From Neoceratodus forsteri (lineage: Eukaryota > Chordata > Ceratodontiformes > Ceratodontidae): 64,000 nucleotides of DNA. Below are positions 22,260-33,180 of this stretch, piece by piece. Made by a program: the position numbers and the translations under genes. Location: the NCBI GenBank assembly GCA_016271365.2, contig CM057453.1, forward strand, positions 503,043,001 to 503,107,000, given 5' to 3'. Positions within the stretch are counted from its first letter, which is position 1. Each line of letters opens with the position of its first letter. The notes beneath the pieces were generated by a model. That model worked only from the letters and a program-made list of their open reading frames with translations. It had not been told where the DNA came from and ran no database searches.

Positions 22260-24250
22260 GGTGCCCGTGTGGCCAGAAAATGTCACGCAGAGACCCACAC
22301 TCCATGTGCATCTAATGCACACCCAGGCTTGCGAGTTTGCTTCGCGTTCCAACCGAACGTCCTCAACAGTCATCTCGCACGCTTGAAGCTGGGCAGGCCT
22401 GAGAAACGGAATCCACTGGTGAAATCCAAAGAGGCCCAGTGGGCGGTCTCCATGGCTGCAGGGTCTGCTGAGCAGTTAGAACAGATGCAGGCCTTTGAGG
22501 AAGAGGTGGCGCATGCTGCGGAGCGTTCCTCTTGGCCGATTTTCGTTCCATTCAACCTGGGCTCCACATTCTCGGGCTTCTTTCAGGAGATGTGCCTTTC
22601 TCTCCCCACTGTGGTGAGGGACCTTCAGGCTCGCATACCTCCCAGTCCCGTAAAAAAGACAAGGAACTGAGAGATTCTTCGTCTCAGCGAAGACATTCTT
22701 GGGATCGAGAGCAATCTCGGTCCCAGGAACCTCCAGTCTCGACCTCGGTTGAGATTTTAGCTTCGGTCGCCAGCTTTTTGGTCCCACTGTCTGGTCAACC
22801 GGCCGAAGTCTTGGTCAATGATGCGGTTGAGATAACTCTCGACTCTGTCGATCGGTTGTCGACCGAGGAGGTAGACGACTCACTTAACAAGACTCTGGTC
22901 TTGTTTATCCCCGATGAGGAGACCCAGCCTGCTGGCAATCCCATCGAGGAACCAGTCCCTGATCTGGGAAGATCACCAGTTCCACCAGTGTCTCCCGAGC
23001 GACCCAGTTGGCCAGTCTGATCAAGGTCGAGATCATGGACTCCCTCGACCGACAGGCCGATGAAGGCACATAAGCGTGCCAAAAAGAGGCGAAATCATCG
23101 CTCATCTTCGTCCTCCTTGGATGAGGAGAGGTTTCGACGGACACTCCATTGACAATACAAAGATTTGATGTGTCAACAGCTCATTCTGTCCGGGCAGAAG
23201 CCTTCCTCGGTTTCCTCTCCGGCCATTATGTGGCTCTCACCTACCAGGCCGAAGCCGACTCCCTTGGAACCGATAAAAACGGTTCCTCTGCCCACGGAGC
23301 CGGTGAAACCTGCCCCGGTTTGGCCTAAACCAGTCTCTCCACCAATAGTGGTGGAGCCACCACCAAAACAGCCCTTGGGAGGGGCTCCTACGAAGGATTC
23401 CCGAACAGTCCTACGTCTTCCTCACATGTTATTGGTCACCCTTACGCCTGACCGTCCCAGGCGTGTTCAGAGGGACCTTGGTGGCGACCAGTTTATCCGG
23501 ATACCTCAGATTCTGATACCGACCTCCACTCTCACTCACTTGATGATGAGTCAGTCGGTAGTCTGTTAACAGAGGAGGGCCCTTCGCCTTATATGGGGAT
23601 TCTTCGCCTTATCTCCAAATCCATGGGGATGCCCCTGGAACCTGTCCAAGAACGGGCGGAGTTTCCTCTTACAGATATTCTTAAAAGAGGGGATAACCCT
23701 ACAGAGGCCTTTCCAGTGGCTGAGGCCATTGCTGGCTTGGCCTTGGAGCTCTGGCAGCATCCTGCCTCCTGCCCAGCGCCGTCTGCCCAGATGGCCCGCA
23801 AGCATGCGGTGCCCATCGAGTCCCTCTCAGGGATCACAGAACGTCCCTTAGCTGAGGGGTTAGTGACTGCTTCTGTGTTCAGATGCACAGGCAGCTCTGC
23901 CAACACAGATAGACCTTCAGACAAGGAGTCCAAAAAACTGGACTACTATGGCAGGAAGGTCTATGCAGCTTCCTCTCTAGGCCTCCGTCAGGCTAGCTCT
24001 GCCATCATCATGGCACACTTCTCCCATGCCCTTCTGGGGTCATTGGATGAAGTTCTCCCGCACCTCCCCATGGACCTTCAGACTATGGTCAAGCAGGTCC
24101 GGGACCAGGGCTGTGCCGTTACCAAGCAGCAGCTTCAGACGGCCTTGGACTGTGGGGACTCTTGCGCCCGTTTGGTGGCAGCCACAGTTGCCTCACGCCG
24201 CAGGGCTTGGCTGAGGCTTTCCACCTTTACGGCGGATACCCAGCACAAAC
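22260..24250 (+). pseudogene. DIRS gag-like region, first part
   Basis: Several overlapping frames cover this region: 22532-23020 (Ser/Arg-rich, SQSRKKDKELRDSSSQRRHS; acidic DSVDRLSTEEVDDS), 23165-23569 (Pro-rich) and 23593-24264 (RLISKSMGMPLEPV then ASSLGLRQASSAI and SRRRAWLRLSTFTADTQHKL). The last piece resembles the C-terminal half of vertebrate DIRS gag proteins. Frame switches show decay. The frame is cut at about 24252 by a CR1 and resumes at about 27346. Confidence 0.65.
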
Positions 24251-24603
24251 TTATAGAAACATAGAAGTTGACAGCAGATAAGGACCGCAAGGCCCATCCA
24301 GTCTGCCCATTTGTTTTTCTGCCTTATGAATGTGCCATCGGCCTTTGCTCTGTCAATGACCTATCTATTCATACTCATCTATATTGCTTCCTTATGCCTA
24401 TCCCATGCCTGTTTGAAGCCCTGCACTGTATTCATATCCACCACTTCCTGAAGTAGGCCGTTCCATGCATCCGCCACCCTTTCTGTGAAAAATAACTTCC
24501 TCACATTACACCTCTAATCTCATGCTGTGTCCTCTTGTCCTGCTATTTTTCTTATATTGAAACATGTTAGACTCTTTCACCTTGTTAATGCCCTTAAGTT
24601 GGA

Positions 24604-24798
24604 CCCAAGTCTCTGTACTTTGTTTCGGCTGGTCCTTCTTGCTTGTATTCTGACTGTACCTTGTGTAATTTGTTGCTAGCCTCTGTACTGTTAGTGCCTG
24701 TACCTTTGTAACTCTCCTGGGTTGCACCTGAAAATAGGCACTTGACTGTCTCGTGTGCTTACCTGGTAAACAAAAGCTAAATAAATAAATAAAAGGTG
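24604..24798 (+). mobile_element. LINE 3' tail nested in CR1
   Basis: Ends in GCACCTGAAAATAGGCAC (24723-24740), TTACCTGGTAAACAAAAGC and TAAATAAATAAATAAA, the same tail as at 21575-21643. CR1 sequence (compare 20728-20760) reads across it: GCCCTTAAG on the left joins GGTGTTTG on the right. At most a 3-bp duplication (AAG) is seen. Confidence 0.7.
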
Positions 24799-25330
24799 TT
24801 TGAATGTTTCAATCATATCACCTCTCTCCCTCCTTTGCTCTAGGGTATGCATATTGAGCTCCATTAATTTGTCCTCATATGTTTTCTGATGCAGTCCCTG
24901 CACCATTTTGGTTGCCCTTCTCTGGACTGCCTCAATTTGGTTAATGTCCTTGTGAAGGTGTGGCCACCAGTACTGTACGCAGTACTCCAGATGGGGCCTA
25001 ACCAGTGTCTTGTAAAGAGGGATTATTACCTCTCTCTTCCGAGTTGTGATACCCCTACTAATACACCCCAACATCCCCCTAGCCTTACCTACTGCTTAAG
25101 TGGTCTGCTTGGATGATTTCAGGTCATCTGTGATGATGACGCCCAAGTCTCTTTCTTCCCTTGTGACTTCCAGCAACTCCCCTCCCAGCCTATAGGTGGC
25201 TTCAGGGTTTCTCTCTTCCCTATGTGCATGATCTTGCACTTCTTTACGTTAAACTCCAGTTGCCACTCTTCCGATCATTTTGCTAGTTTATCCAGATCTC
25301 TTCTCGTTCTTCCCACCCCATCTTGATCAT

Positions 25331-26473
25331 CTACTCTGTTGCAGATCTTGGTGTTATCTGCAAACAGGCACACCTTACCCTCCAGTCCTTCTGCAATATC
25401 GCTGATGAAGATATTGAAGAGGACTGGCCCCAGGACTGATCACTGAAGTACCCCACTTGTGACTTGCATCTCTTCTGACTGTATACCGTTACCACCACTC
25501 TCTGTTTTCTGCCAGTCAACCAGTTTGCCACCCAGTTGACCAACTTCTGACCGACCCCGAGCCTATCCAGCTTATTAATCAATCTTCTGTGTGGAACAGT
25601 ATCGAAAGCTTTGCTGAAGTCAAGGTAGGCGACATCAGCTGCTCTCCCTTGGTCCACCACTTTGGTTACCCAGTCAAAGAAATCTATGAGATTAGTTTGA
25701 CAGGACCTTCCTTTTGTAAACCCATGCTGTCTTGGATCCTGTGCTCCTACGGATTCCAGGTGTTGCACTACCCTTTCCTTAAGGAGTGCCTCCATAATCT
25801 TGCCCACTACTGAGGTAAGACTGATTGGTCTGTAGTTCCCTGCCTCCTCCCTGCTACCACTCTTGTGGAGCAGGATCACATGAGCTCTTCTCCAGTCTTC
25901 CGGGACCTCTCCTGTGCTCAGAGACTCACTAAACAGTTCTGATAATGGCTCTGCTAGTTCCACCCTTAGCTCCTTTAGTACCCTGGGAGGTATGCCATCA
26001 GGTCCCATTGCCTTGTCCACCCTGAGCTTATTGAGCTCTTGTAGGACCCTTTCTTTTGTGAAGGGACAAGTGCACACCTCCCTCCCCCCTGTGTCCATGG
26101 TGCTGAGCTGTGGGCCCTGCCCTACCTTCTCTTCAGTAAATACTGAGCAGAAGTATCTATTTAGGATAGATGCTTTTGCATGGTTCTCCTCCTCACATGC
26201 CCCCTTATACCCTTTGATCTTAGCAATACTCCCTCTGGACTTTCTCCTTTCACTAACGAATCTATAGGAAGTCTTGTCACCTTCTTTTACTGTTTGTGCT
26301 AGTGTTTCCTCGGTTTGGGCCTTTGCCTGCCTTACTGCCTTCCCTGCTTCCCTTAGGGAAGTTTGGTATGCCTCCCTGTCTTCATCCTGCTGCGTTCCCT
26401 TATATTTCCTGAAGGCCAGCCTTTTGGCTCTGACATTTTCTGCTACTGTTTTTGAGAACCAGAGTGGTTTCAT
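25331..26473 (-). pseudogene. CR1 reverse transcriptase (partial)
   Basis: A 380-residue frame starting in the linker (FSKTVAENVRAKRLAFRKYK). It has the conserved finger/palm parts: MGPDGIPPRVLKEL, VILLHKSGSREEAGNYRPIS, KIMEALLKERVVQHLE, QHGFTKGRSCQTNLIDFFDW and VAYLDFSKAFDTVPHRRLI. The frame shifts before the catalytic box, which reads FADN instead of FADD in another frame (about 25345-25360), so a metal-binding Asp is lost. Belongs to the CR1 at 24253-27345. Confidence 0.85.
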
Positions 26474-26969
26474 TTTTCTTCTGCACTTCCTTTTCTCTCT
26501 AACACAGTGGGATGTTGCTTCAAGTATTGCATCTTTAATGCTTGCCCATTTTGCCTGTACCCCTCACCTATATTTCTTTTTGCCAGGGCTAGCTTAACTC
26601 TGTTGGCCATCTTGTTAAAGTCCGCTCCTCTGAAGTCCCATATTTTTGCCTTGGAATGGGATGATTTAGTTCTAGTGGCCAAATTGAACCATACCATGTG
26701 ATGGGCACTGGCCCCCCAGGTGACCTTCTACCTGGAGATCTGTGATCCTTCCCTGTTAGTCAGTACTAGATTTAGGATAGCCCTGTCTCTTGTGGGTTGT
26801 TGTACCAGTTGTTTGAGTCCCTCCCCCTGCAGGGAATCCACCATGTGTCTAGTTCTGGCAGATGTTCCTGCTGGTATTGATCAGTCTGTATATGGCATGT
26901 TGAAGTCTCCCATTATCAGAACCTCCCCTTTAGCTGTCATGTTTTGTATATCCTCCAACAGTAATGTGT

Positions 26970-27345
26970 CTACGTCTTCCCCCTGGTCTGGAGGCCTGTA
27001 GACAACCCAGTTCGTATGGCTGTCCCATTTCCTGTTTCTAGGGTGACCCACAGTTCTTCTGGCTCCTTATGTGTATTCTGAATTTCTGTGGCTTTAATAT
27101 TTTCATTGACATAAAGGGCCACTCCACCCCCCAACCCCCTTTTTGCACCTCGGTCTCTTCTGAACAGTACATAGCCAGGTACTGAAGTCTCCCAAGTGTG
27201 GTTACTGGTAAACCATGTCTCGCTAATGGCTACTATGTCCAGTTTAGCCTCTGTCATTATTGCTTGCAGGTCTGGGATCTTGTTTCCCAGACTGCGAGCA
27301 TTTGTGTACATGATTTTCCATTGGCCAGATTTTGGTGTGTTAGTT
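26970..27345 (-). pseudogene. CR1 apurinic-like endonuclease (N-terminal part)
   Basis: The minus strand reads WKIMYTNARSLGNKIPDLQA, AKLDIVAISETWF (with the catalytic-domain Glu of 'ETW'), SVPGYVLFRRDR and GGGVALYVNENI. This is the start of the LINE endonuclease that nicks target DNA. The remaining endonuclease (26480-26970) continues in other frames. The open frame runs on to 27461, but beyond about 27345 it is antisense to the DIRS gag. Confidence 0.8.
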
Positions 27346-28560
27346 GTTGGACAAGGTCTGGCACTTCCCCTGTGCATCATATGGGGGAGCTGGACCTCAC
27401 TGATGTTCCTGTCCTGGGTACCGATCTCTCTGGCCCAGGTGTGGATGGTCACCTTCAGCAAATCAAGCAGTCCAGTGCCACCTTGGACTCAGCCACTTCT
27501 GCTCCTAGTGCTCCTGGCGCCATGAAGCAGCAGAAGAAGAAAAAGCATTTTTGGCACCCTGCTCCTGCAGCCCAGCAGCCCTCCTTTCACAGTGGACAGC
27601 AACAGCAGGCACAGGCTTGGTGCCCTCGGCCCAAGTCCAGGCCTCCAGTGGCCCGCAGACAAGGAGGTCAGGGTTCAGGCCCGGATCCTCTTCCTCCAAG
27701 CCTGCTCAGTGACTGGATAGGGGTTGCCACTCCAGCTCTGGTTCCTCCTGTGGGGGGTCAGCTCTGTGACTTTCTTTCCTCCTGGTCCGCTGTTACCACG
27801 GACAGGTGGGTCTTAGAAGTGGTCGGCCAGGGTCTGCCTCTGGAATTCGAGCAGTACCCTCCTTGCCGAGCCCACACCCCATGGGAGGAGAGAGTATCAG
27901 CACATGTTTGGTCATCTCTGAGAGACAACATAGCCCAGCTCCTCCTCAAAGAGGCAATGGTTCGAGTGGCAGATCCTCCAGTCAACCCAGGGTTCTTTTC
28001 CAGGGACTTCCTGGTCCCGAAGGGGACAGGGGGCTGGCGCCCCATTCTAGATCTGCATGACCTGAATCAGTATCTCAGGCAACGCACTTTCAGAATGGTA
28101 ACTCTGTCCCAGATCATACCATCCCTGGAGCAAAACATGTGGTTCTGCTCACTAGATCTTCAGGACACATTCTTTCATGTCCCAATCCATCCGTCCCACT
28201 AGCGGTTCCTCCGCTTCAGAGCAGAGGGAACCCTAAACGAGTTCCAAGCCATGCCATGCCATTTGGCCTGTCATCAGCCCCACAGGTCTTCACCAAATGC
28301 ATTGCAGTGGTGGCAGTCCATCTCAGGCATTGAGGGGTCAGAGTGTACCCTTACCTCGATGATTGGCTCTTGGCAGGTTCCACCCAGCAAGAGGTGGAGA
28401 GGTCCAGGGACCTGGCCCTCCAGACCTGCTCTCAACTTGGCCTCCTGATCAACGAGGCCAAGTTGGAGCTCATGCCATCTCAGGCGATATGCTTCATCAG
28501 GGCAGAGCTCAACTCTTGCTGAGTCAGAGCATGGCTCCTGGTGGACAGGGTGGAGGTTCT
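27346..28560 (+). pseudogene. DIRS gag end and reverse transcriptase
   Basis: After a Gln/Lys-rich stretch (MKQQKKKKHFWHPAPAAQQP, about 27522-27580) comes the DIRS reverse transcriptase: LLKEAMVRV, FFSRDFLVPKGTGGWRPILD, LHDLNQYLRQRTFRM and LDLQDTFFHVPIHPSH (to about 28200). The catalytic box is visible in a shifted frame as VYPYLDDWLLAGS, with YLDD at 28352-28363, intact. At least two frame changes (about 28200 and 28340) interrupt it. YLDD with this context is typical of DIRS and not of LINEs or retroviruses. Confidence 0.85.
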
Positions 28561-29450
28561 CTCCTCCTTTGCCCAGTCATTTCTGGTTGGGCATTTGCGC
28601 CCTGCCCAGGACTTTCTGCGCCTTCTGGGTTACATGGCGGCTGCACCACCGTGGTCTGTTGGGCCCGGTGGCATATGCGCCCCCTTCAGTGGAAGCTAGC
28701 TGCCCAGTGGACTCAGCGCCTAGATCATTTCGACCAGCTGATCACTGTGACCCAGAAGATGTGGGACACTCTCCAGTGGTGGGCTGTCCTACACTGGTTG
28801 CAGGAAGGGATCCCATTTGTCCACCTCAAGCTGATGGTCGTCCTCACGACCGAGGCCCCTCTCACAGGCTGGGGAGCCCATATGGGGAACAACAGGGCCC
28901 ATGTGTTCTGGACCCCCGAGGAATACCAATACCATATCAGCCTGTTGGAGCTCAGAGCGGTCGGACTGGTGGTGTCAGCATTCGCTCAGCAGCTTCGGGG
29001 TCAAGTGGTTCAAGTCCAGACGGACAATACCACAACCATGTACTACCTCAACAAACAAGGTGGCATGCACTCCTGGCTGTTGTGCAGGGAAGTGCACTGC
29101 ATCTGGACACTCATGAGCCAACTGGAGGCGGATCTCCTAGCCATCCATGTGGCAAGAGCCTCGAATCAACTGGCAGATTCTCTCAGCCATATAGGCGAGA
29201 CATCCCACGAGTGGTGTCTCCATCCTGAGGTAGCTCACAGTCTGTTTTCCCACTGGGGCAAACCGATGGTGGACCCGTTTGCCTCCAAGGAAAACACCCA
29301 GCTGAGGCTGTTTCATTCCCATTCCCCCTTAGTGGGGATCACTGCAGGGGGATGCCTTCTCAAGGCTGTGGACCCCAGGCATCTTCTATGCCTTCCCTCC
29401 ATTTCCCTTGATCCACAGGGTGCTTCTCAAGGTGTGGAGGGACAAGACGC
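28561..29450 (+). pseudogene. DIRS RNase H and following region
   Basis: The frame at 28363-29472 encodes APLTGWGAHMGNNRAHVFW, then YHISLLELRAVGLVV (the Glu of the RNase H core), VQTDNTTTMYYLNKQGG (Asp) and LAIHVARASNQLADSLSH (the terminal Asp). These match RNase H of DIRS elements. It is followed by WCLHPEVAHSLF and MVDPFASKENTQLRLF, the conserved 'D.FA' block that precedes the recombinase region. The frame is cut at 29454 by an L2. Confidence 0.8.
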
Positions 29451-29454
29451 AGGT

Positions 29455-30616
29455 AAAGTAAAGTTAAAGTAAAGTAAACATTTATTTTTTAAGCGCTTTT
29501 CAAAGTCAAAGCGCTGTACAAATACACAATTAAAATACATACATATAACATACAACAACAATAACAATATGATTACAATAAAAACAATAAAATCACTCTC
29601 CATATGCCTGTTTAAATAAATAAGTTTTCAATTCTAACTTAAAACTCTCAACGGTCAGGCAGCCTCGTATCCGCGAGTAGAGAGTTCCACAGAGTAGGGG
29701 CAGCATAGAAAAGCCCGAGCTCAGGGTTTTAAAGCGAACCTGAGAACCTCTAGCAAGCCCTCGATCGGTGGATGGAGCGAGCGAGAGGGACAGTAGGGAA
29801 ACAAGAAGATCTTGAAGATACCATGTCCCTGTTCGTGGTAGGGCTTTATAGGTCAGTAACCCGACTCTTAAAGGTGATCCGCCACTGAACCGCAGCCAGT
29901 GCAGTTCAAGCAAGAGCACAGGTGTAATATGACTTCTCATAGATGTCCCAGTCAGAAGCTCATTGCCGCGCTCTGCACCAGCTGCAAGCGGCGGATATCA
30001 ACCCCTGGTAGCTCTAGGTACAGGGCATTGCAGTAATCAAGGCGAGAAGTAACAAAGGCATGGACCCAATACGAAGGTTGCCGGAGGAACCAGGTGTTTC
30101 ACCCGAGCGATATTCCTAAGATGATAAAGGAAGATTTGACAACGGATGACACCTGAAACTTCAGGGTCAAACCATCGTCAATAATAACGGCCAGGTTACG
30201 CACCCGGTCTGAGGTTGAGAGCTGGGCACCATTGATCCATATGCCCAAAAGAAGCCCAGCCCTACAACCCGCCTCAAGGCGACCTGGGTCCACCACCAAC
30301 ACCTCAGTCTTATCCGGGTTTAATCTTAGCCAGCTGGCACTCATCCAGTCCTTGATCTCGGATAGACAGCTGTTAAGTATAGAGACTGCATCTTCCTGTC
30401 CAGGACTAAAAGACAAATACAGCTGGGTATCATCTGCATAGCAGTGAAAACCCAAGCTGTACTGCCTAATAATGTCTCCCAATGGCAGCATATAGACAGC
30501 GAACAACATGGGTGCTAAAATGGAGCCTTACGGAACCCCACAGGGCAGAGAGAAGACATCAGAGGAATAAATTCCGGTGATAACCCTCTGTCTCCGCCCC
30601 GTGAGAAAAGATTGAA
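29455..30616 (-). mobile_element. 5'-truncated L2 LINE inserted in DIRS
   Basis: The minus strand shows L2 reverse transcriptase (FHCYADDTQLYLSF with intact YADD, then WLRLNPDKTEVLVV, at 30099-30509), C-terminal coding (29593-29940) and an L2 3' end with AAGCGCTTTGACTTTG and a run of AGTAA-like units (29455-29475). The DIRS frame stops and restarts exactly at AGGT, present on both sides (29451-29454 and 30617-30620), a likely 4-bp target duplication. Confidence 0.85.
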
Positions 30617-30620
30617 AGGT

Positions 30621-31790
30621 GATTCTGGTAGCCCCAAACTGGCCCCTCTAGTTCTGGTATCCAGATCTCCTCAGTGTCAGCAACAGGCTCCCGAGGCATC
30701 TTCCAGCACGCCCGGACCTGAACTCAATCAATCGGGAAGGTATTCCATCCAGACCTTCAGTCCTTGCACCTAACAGCCTGGTTCCTGAGCAGATAGAGTT
30801 CCGGGCTTTGGGTCTCTCTGAGGATGTACTCACTGTAGTGGAAGCATCCAGGAAGGAGTCGACCAGGCGATGCTATTCCTTCAAATGGAAGAGATTTTCC
30901 ATTTGGTGTCAGGGTAAGGGCTTGGACCCTCTGTCCTGTCCAGTGGCTAGCATCCTAGACTACCTTTGTTCTCTATCCAAAGGGGGTCTCCGGTCTTCGA
31001 CCCTTAAGATGCACCTGGCTGCCATCTCTGCTTACGAGGCGCAGGCCGGTCAGCCGACGTTGGCGCAGGAGACAGTGGTCAGGTGCTTTTTCAAAGGCCT
31101 CGATCACATATCCCCTCCTGTGCGTGAACCTCCACCTCCATGGGATTTACTACTGGTCTTAGCAAAGCTCATGGGCAAGCCATTCGAACCAGTGCACAAG
31201 TGTGAGATGTCACACTTGTCATGCAAGATGGCCTTGCTGGTGGCTGTCATGTCTGCCAGAAGGACTGGGGAGCTCCAGGCGCTCTCGGTGGAGTCTCCTT
31301 ATCTGGTTTTCCACAGAGACAAGGTTGTCCTGCACCCCCAACCGAAATTCCTCCTGAAGGTGATGTCAGAGTTTCACCTCATTCAGGTGTTGACCCTGCC
31401 TGTGTTCTACCTGAACTACACCTCAGATGCTGAGTGCAGGCTCCATACTCTGGACCTAAGACATGCTGTCTCCTACTATAAGAAGAGGATGGCGGAAGTT
31501 TGGGGAGAGGTTCGCCAGCTGTTTGTCACCTATGCTGAAGCCGCACCTGGCAGGTCTGCAGCAAAGCAGACGATTGGCAGATGGATTACATCATGCATTG
31601 ATCTCTGCTGTAGGTTGGCGGGCAAGGAGCCTCCCAGAGGGATAAGAGCTGATTCTGTCCGCCATACTACTGTCAGTGGCTGCTTCCAGGGACATCCCTA
31701 TCCAGGAAATCTGCAGGGTTGCTACCTGGAAAACAGCAAACACCTTCATCACCCGTTACCACATCGATCTTGAGTCATGCGGGTTGCTGG
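30621..31790 (+). pseudogene. DIRS tyrosine recombinase
   Basis: After the DIRS block VAPNWP..FWYPDLL (30621-30670) a frame at 30808-31773 encodes the recombinase: STRRCYSFKWKRFSIWC, ILDYLCSLSKGGLRSSTLKM, AISAYEAQAGQPT and LLVAVMSARRTGELQALS (first catalytic Arg). Near 31650 the H..R box begins as SVRHTTVS. After a frameshift it continues in another frame as AASRDIPIQEICRVATWKTA and FITRYHID, where the Tyr of RYHID is the likely nucleophile (about 31755). The enzyme would integrate a circular DNA intermediate. The frameshift separates the catalytic Tyr from the rest, so this copy is inactive. Confidence 0.85.
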
Positions 31791-31879
31791 TTTTGGGGCC
31801 TCAATTCTCCAGTCTCTGTTCCCAAAGTAGGGGGTGTGCGCCTTGCCTCCCTCCTCCCGGAGAACTGCTAGGAGTCTGC

Positions 31880-31945
31880 CAACAAGTGTGGATAAGAACA
31901 ACATATCCACATCCCTAACAAAACAGGTTACTCACCTGTAACAGT
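31880..31945. repeat. internal complementary region of the host DIRS (first half)
   Basis: The first part (31880-31917) is the inverse of the element's left end. The second (about 31920-31945, AACAGGTTACTCACCTGTAA) is the inverse of its right end at about 35650-35681. In DIRS elements such a region joins the complements of both ends and templates the circular intermediate. The region continues at about 35425-35465 after the inserted second element. Confidence 0.75.
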
Positions 31946-31951
31946 AGATCT

Positions 31952-32112
31952 TCTATGGTCAGGTCTCTTGCAGTAGGGTATTACTCTTGGGAGTCTGCTA
32001 GGTGGAGCTGTCACATGGTAGTTTCTTCCAGCAGTCTTCTATAGGGCCGCCCCCATACATCACTTCCTCTGGCTGTGTAGAAAAGGGGGCGGCCCCAGGT
32101 ACACACTTCATT
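31952..32112. repeat. left terminal inverted repeat, second DIRS-like element
   Basis: CTCTTGCAGTAGGGTATTAC, AGTCTTCTATAGGGCCGCCC and CACTTCCTCTGGCTGTGTAG are all present inverted, with few mismatches, between 35231 and 35370. Confidence 0.8.
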
Positions 32113-32476
32113 TTCCCACCAGCTTCAGCCTGCACGGCCGCTAGCTCAGTCTTCTGCATTGCAGTCTTCGACGTGAACTTGAATCCGATTTTCCTTCTTT
32201 GTGCCGGGCCTCTGGCTCTTCTTTCTGGACCGGGTCTGTGTTCCATCCACAGTGCCCCCGGCTCCCCTTGTATCAGCGGGCCTGTGTTCACTCACAGTAC
32301 CCCCGCTGCTCCTTGGCCCAGGCTCTCTTGCTTGGCCGGGACTCTGTCCATGGCTGACAAGGCAGCCTTCCCAGGACAGACCTCGGGGACCCATGTTAAA
32401 GGTCCCTGGCCCGAGGCTCTTGTTCCCAGCCTCGGAGGCAGCAGAAATCACACGCCTCTCACTCCTCTGATCTGCT

Positions 32477-33180
32477 TTGTCGACAGTGGCTCCTCCATCA
32501 TCGACGGGGCCTTCATTGCTCACATCCTCGTCGACAGGCCATACCCCATCGACGGAGCACTGTCTTTCACTTGTACCGTCGCCGGGGGCTCCCCCTTCCC
32601 TGTCGGGGTTTTCATTGTCGATGGGGCTGCTCTCCCTGTTGATGGGGTCTTCCTTGCCCCACTCCTCATCGACTGGCCATACCCAGTTGACTGAGCACTC
32701 TCCTGGATGTCTCCCATCGACGGGCACTGTTCCCCTGTCGATGGAACCTTCCACATTGACGGGGAAGCTTCCCCCATTGACGGAGCATGTTGCTGTCTCT
32801 CCCTCGTTGACGGGAGCTCTTTTCCCCATCAACGGTGCATGCAGTTGCTTTCTCTTGTCGACGAGGGCTCTTCCCCCATTGACAGAGCACTCCTCGTCAA
32901 CAGGGAGGCTTCCCCTGTTGATGGAGCATGTTTTCTCCTTCCCTTGTCGACGGGAACACTTCCCCCATCGACTGAGCATGCTGCTCACTGTCTCGTCGAC
33001 GGAGGCTCTTCCCCCATCGACGGAGCACTCCTCATCAACGGGACATTACGTTTTGTATTTCTTGTCGACAGGACTGCTTCCCTATCTCAACCAGGCATCC
33101 CTGTTTCTATTCCTCGTCAATGGGGCTGCTTTCCCATCAATGGGACGTCCCTGCCTTCCTCCCTTTCAGCGGGACTGGTT
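32477..33180. repeat. TCGACGG-rich tandem array
   Basis: The motif (A/G)TCGACGG or close variants (TTGACGG, TCAACGG) recurs more than 18 times. It is often paired as CTCGTCGACGGGAG...CCCCCATCGACGGAGCA with a higher-order spacing of about 55-65 bp. All three + frames and one - frame stay open through it, so long open frames here are expected from composition. In the + frame 32707-33402 it reads as repeated VDG/IDG units; in the frame 32477-34420 as STG/STEHS units. Confidence 0.8.

Larger units (their letters stand above)
24253..27345 (-). mobile_element. CR1 LINE (endonuclease, reverse transcriptase, 3' UTR) inserted in DIRS gag
   Basis: The minus strand ends at 24253 with the CR1 3' terminus (TTCTATGTTTCTATA). 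Reverse transcriptase is at 25331-26473 and endonuclease at 26970-27340. The gag-like frame of the surrounding DIRS stops at the left edge and restarts at the right edge. ORF1 is missing, so the copy is 5'-truncated. A + strand LINE tail (24604-24798) is nested in its 3' region. No long target duplication is visible, usual for CR1. Confidence 0.85.

Noticed and set aside
28831..29200. Retroviral or endogenous-virus RNase H
   Set aside because: The YLDD reverse transcriptase, the 'D.FA' block and the inverted termini are those of DIRS elements; no LTRs, protease, integrase or env are present.
30808..31773. A phage-like or Crypton tyrosine recombinase
   Set aside because: It lies directly after DIRS reverse transcriptase and RNase H on the same strand and has DIRS-type flanking motifs.
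32146..32988. 280-residue minus-strand frame with VDG/VNG repeats
   Set aside because: It is the antisense reading of the TCGACGG array, which lacks stop codons in several frames.
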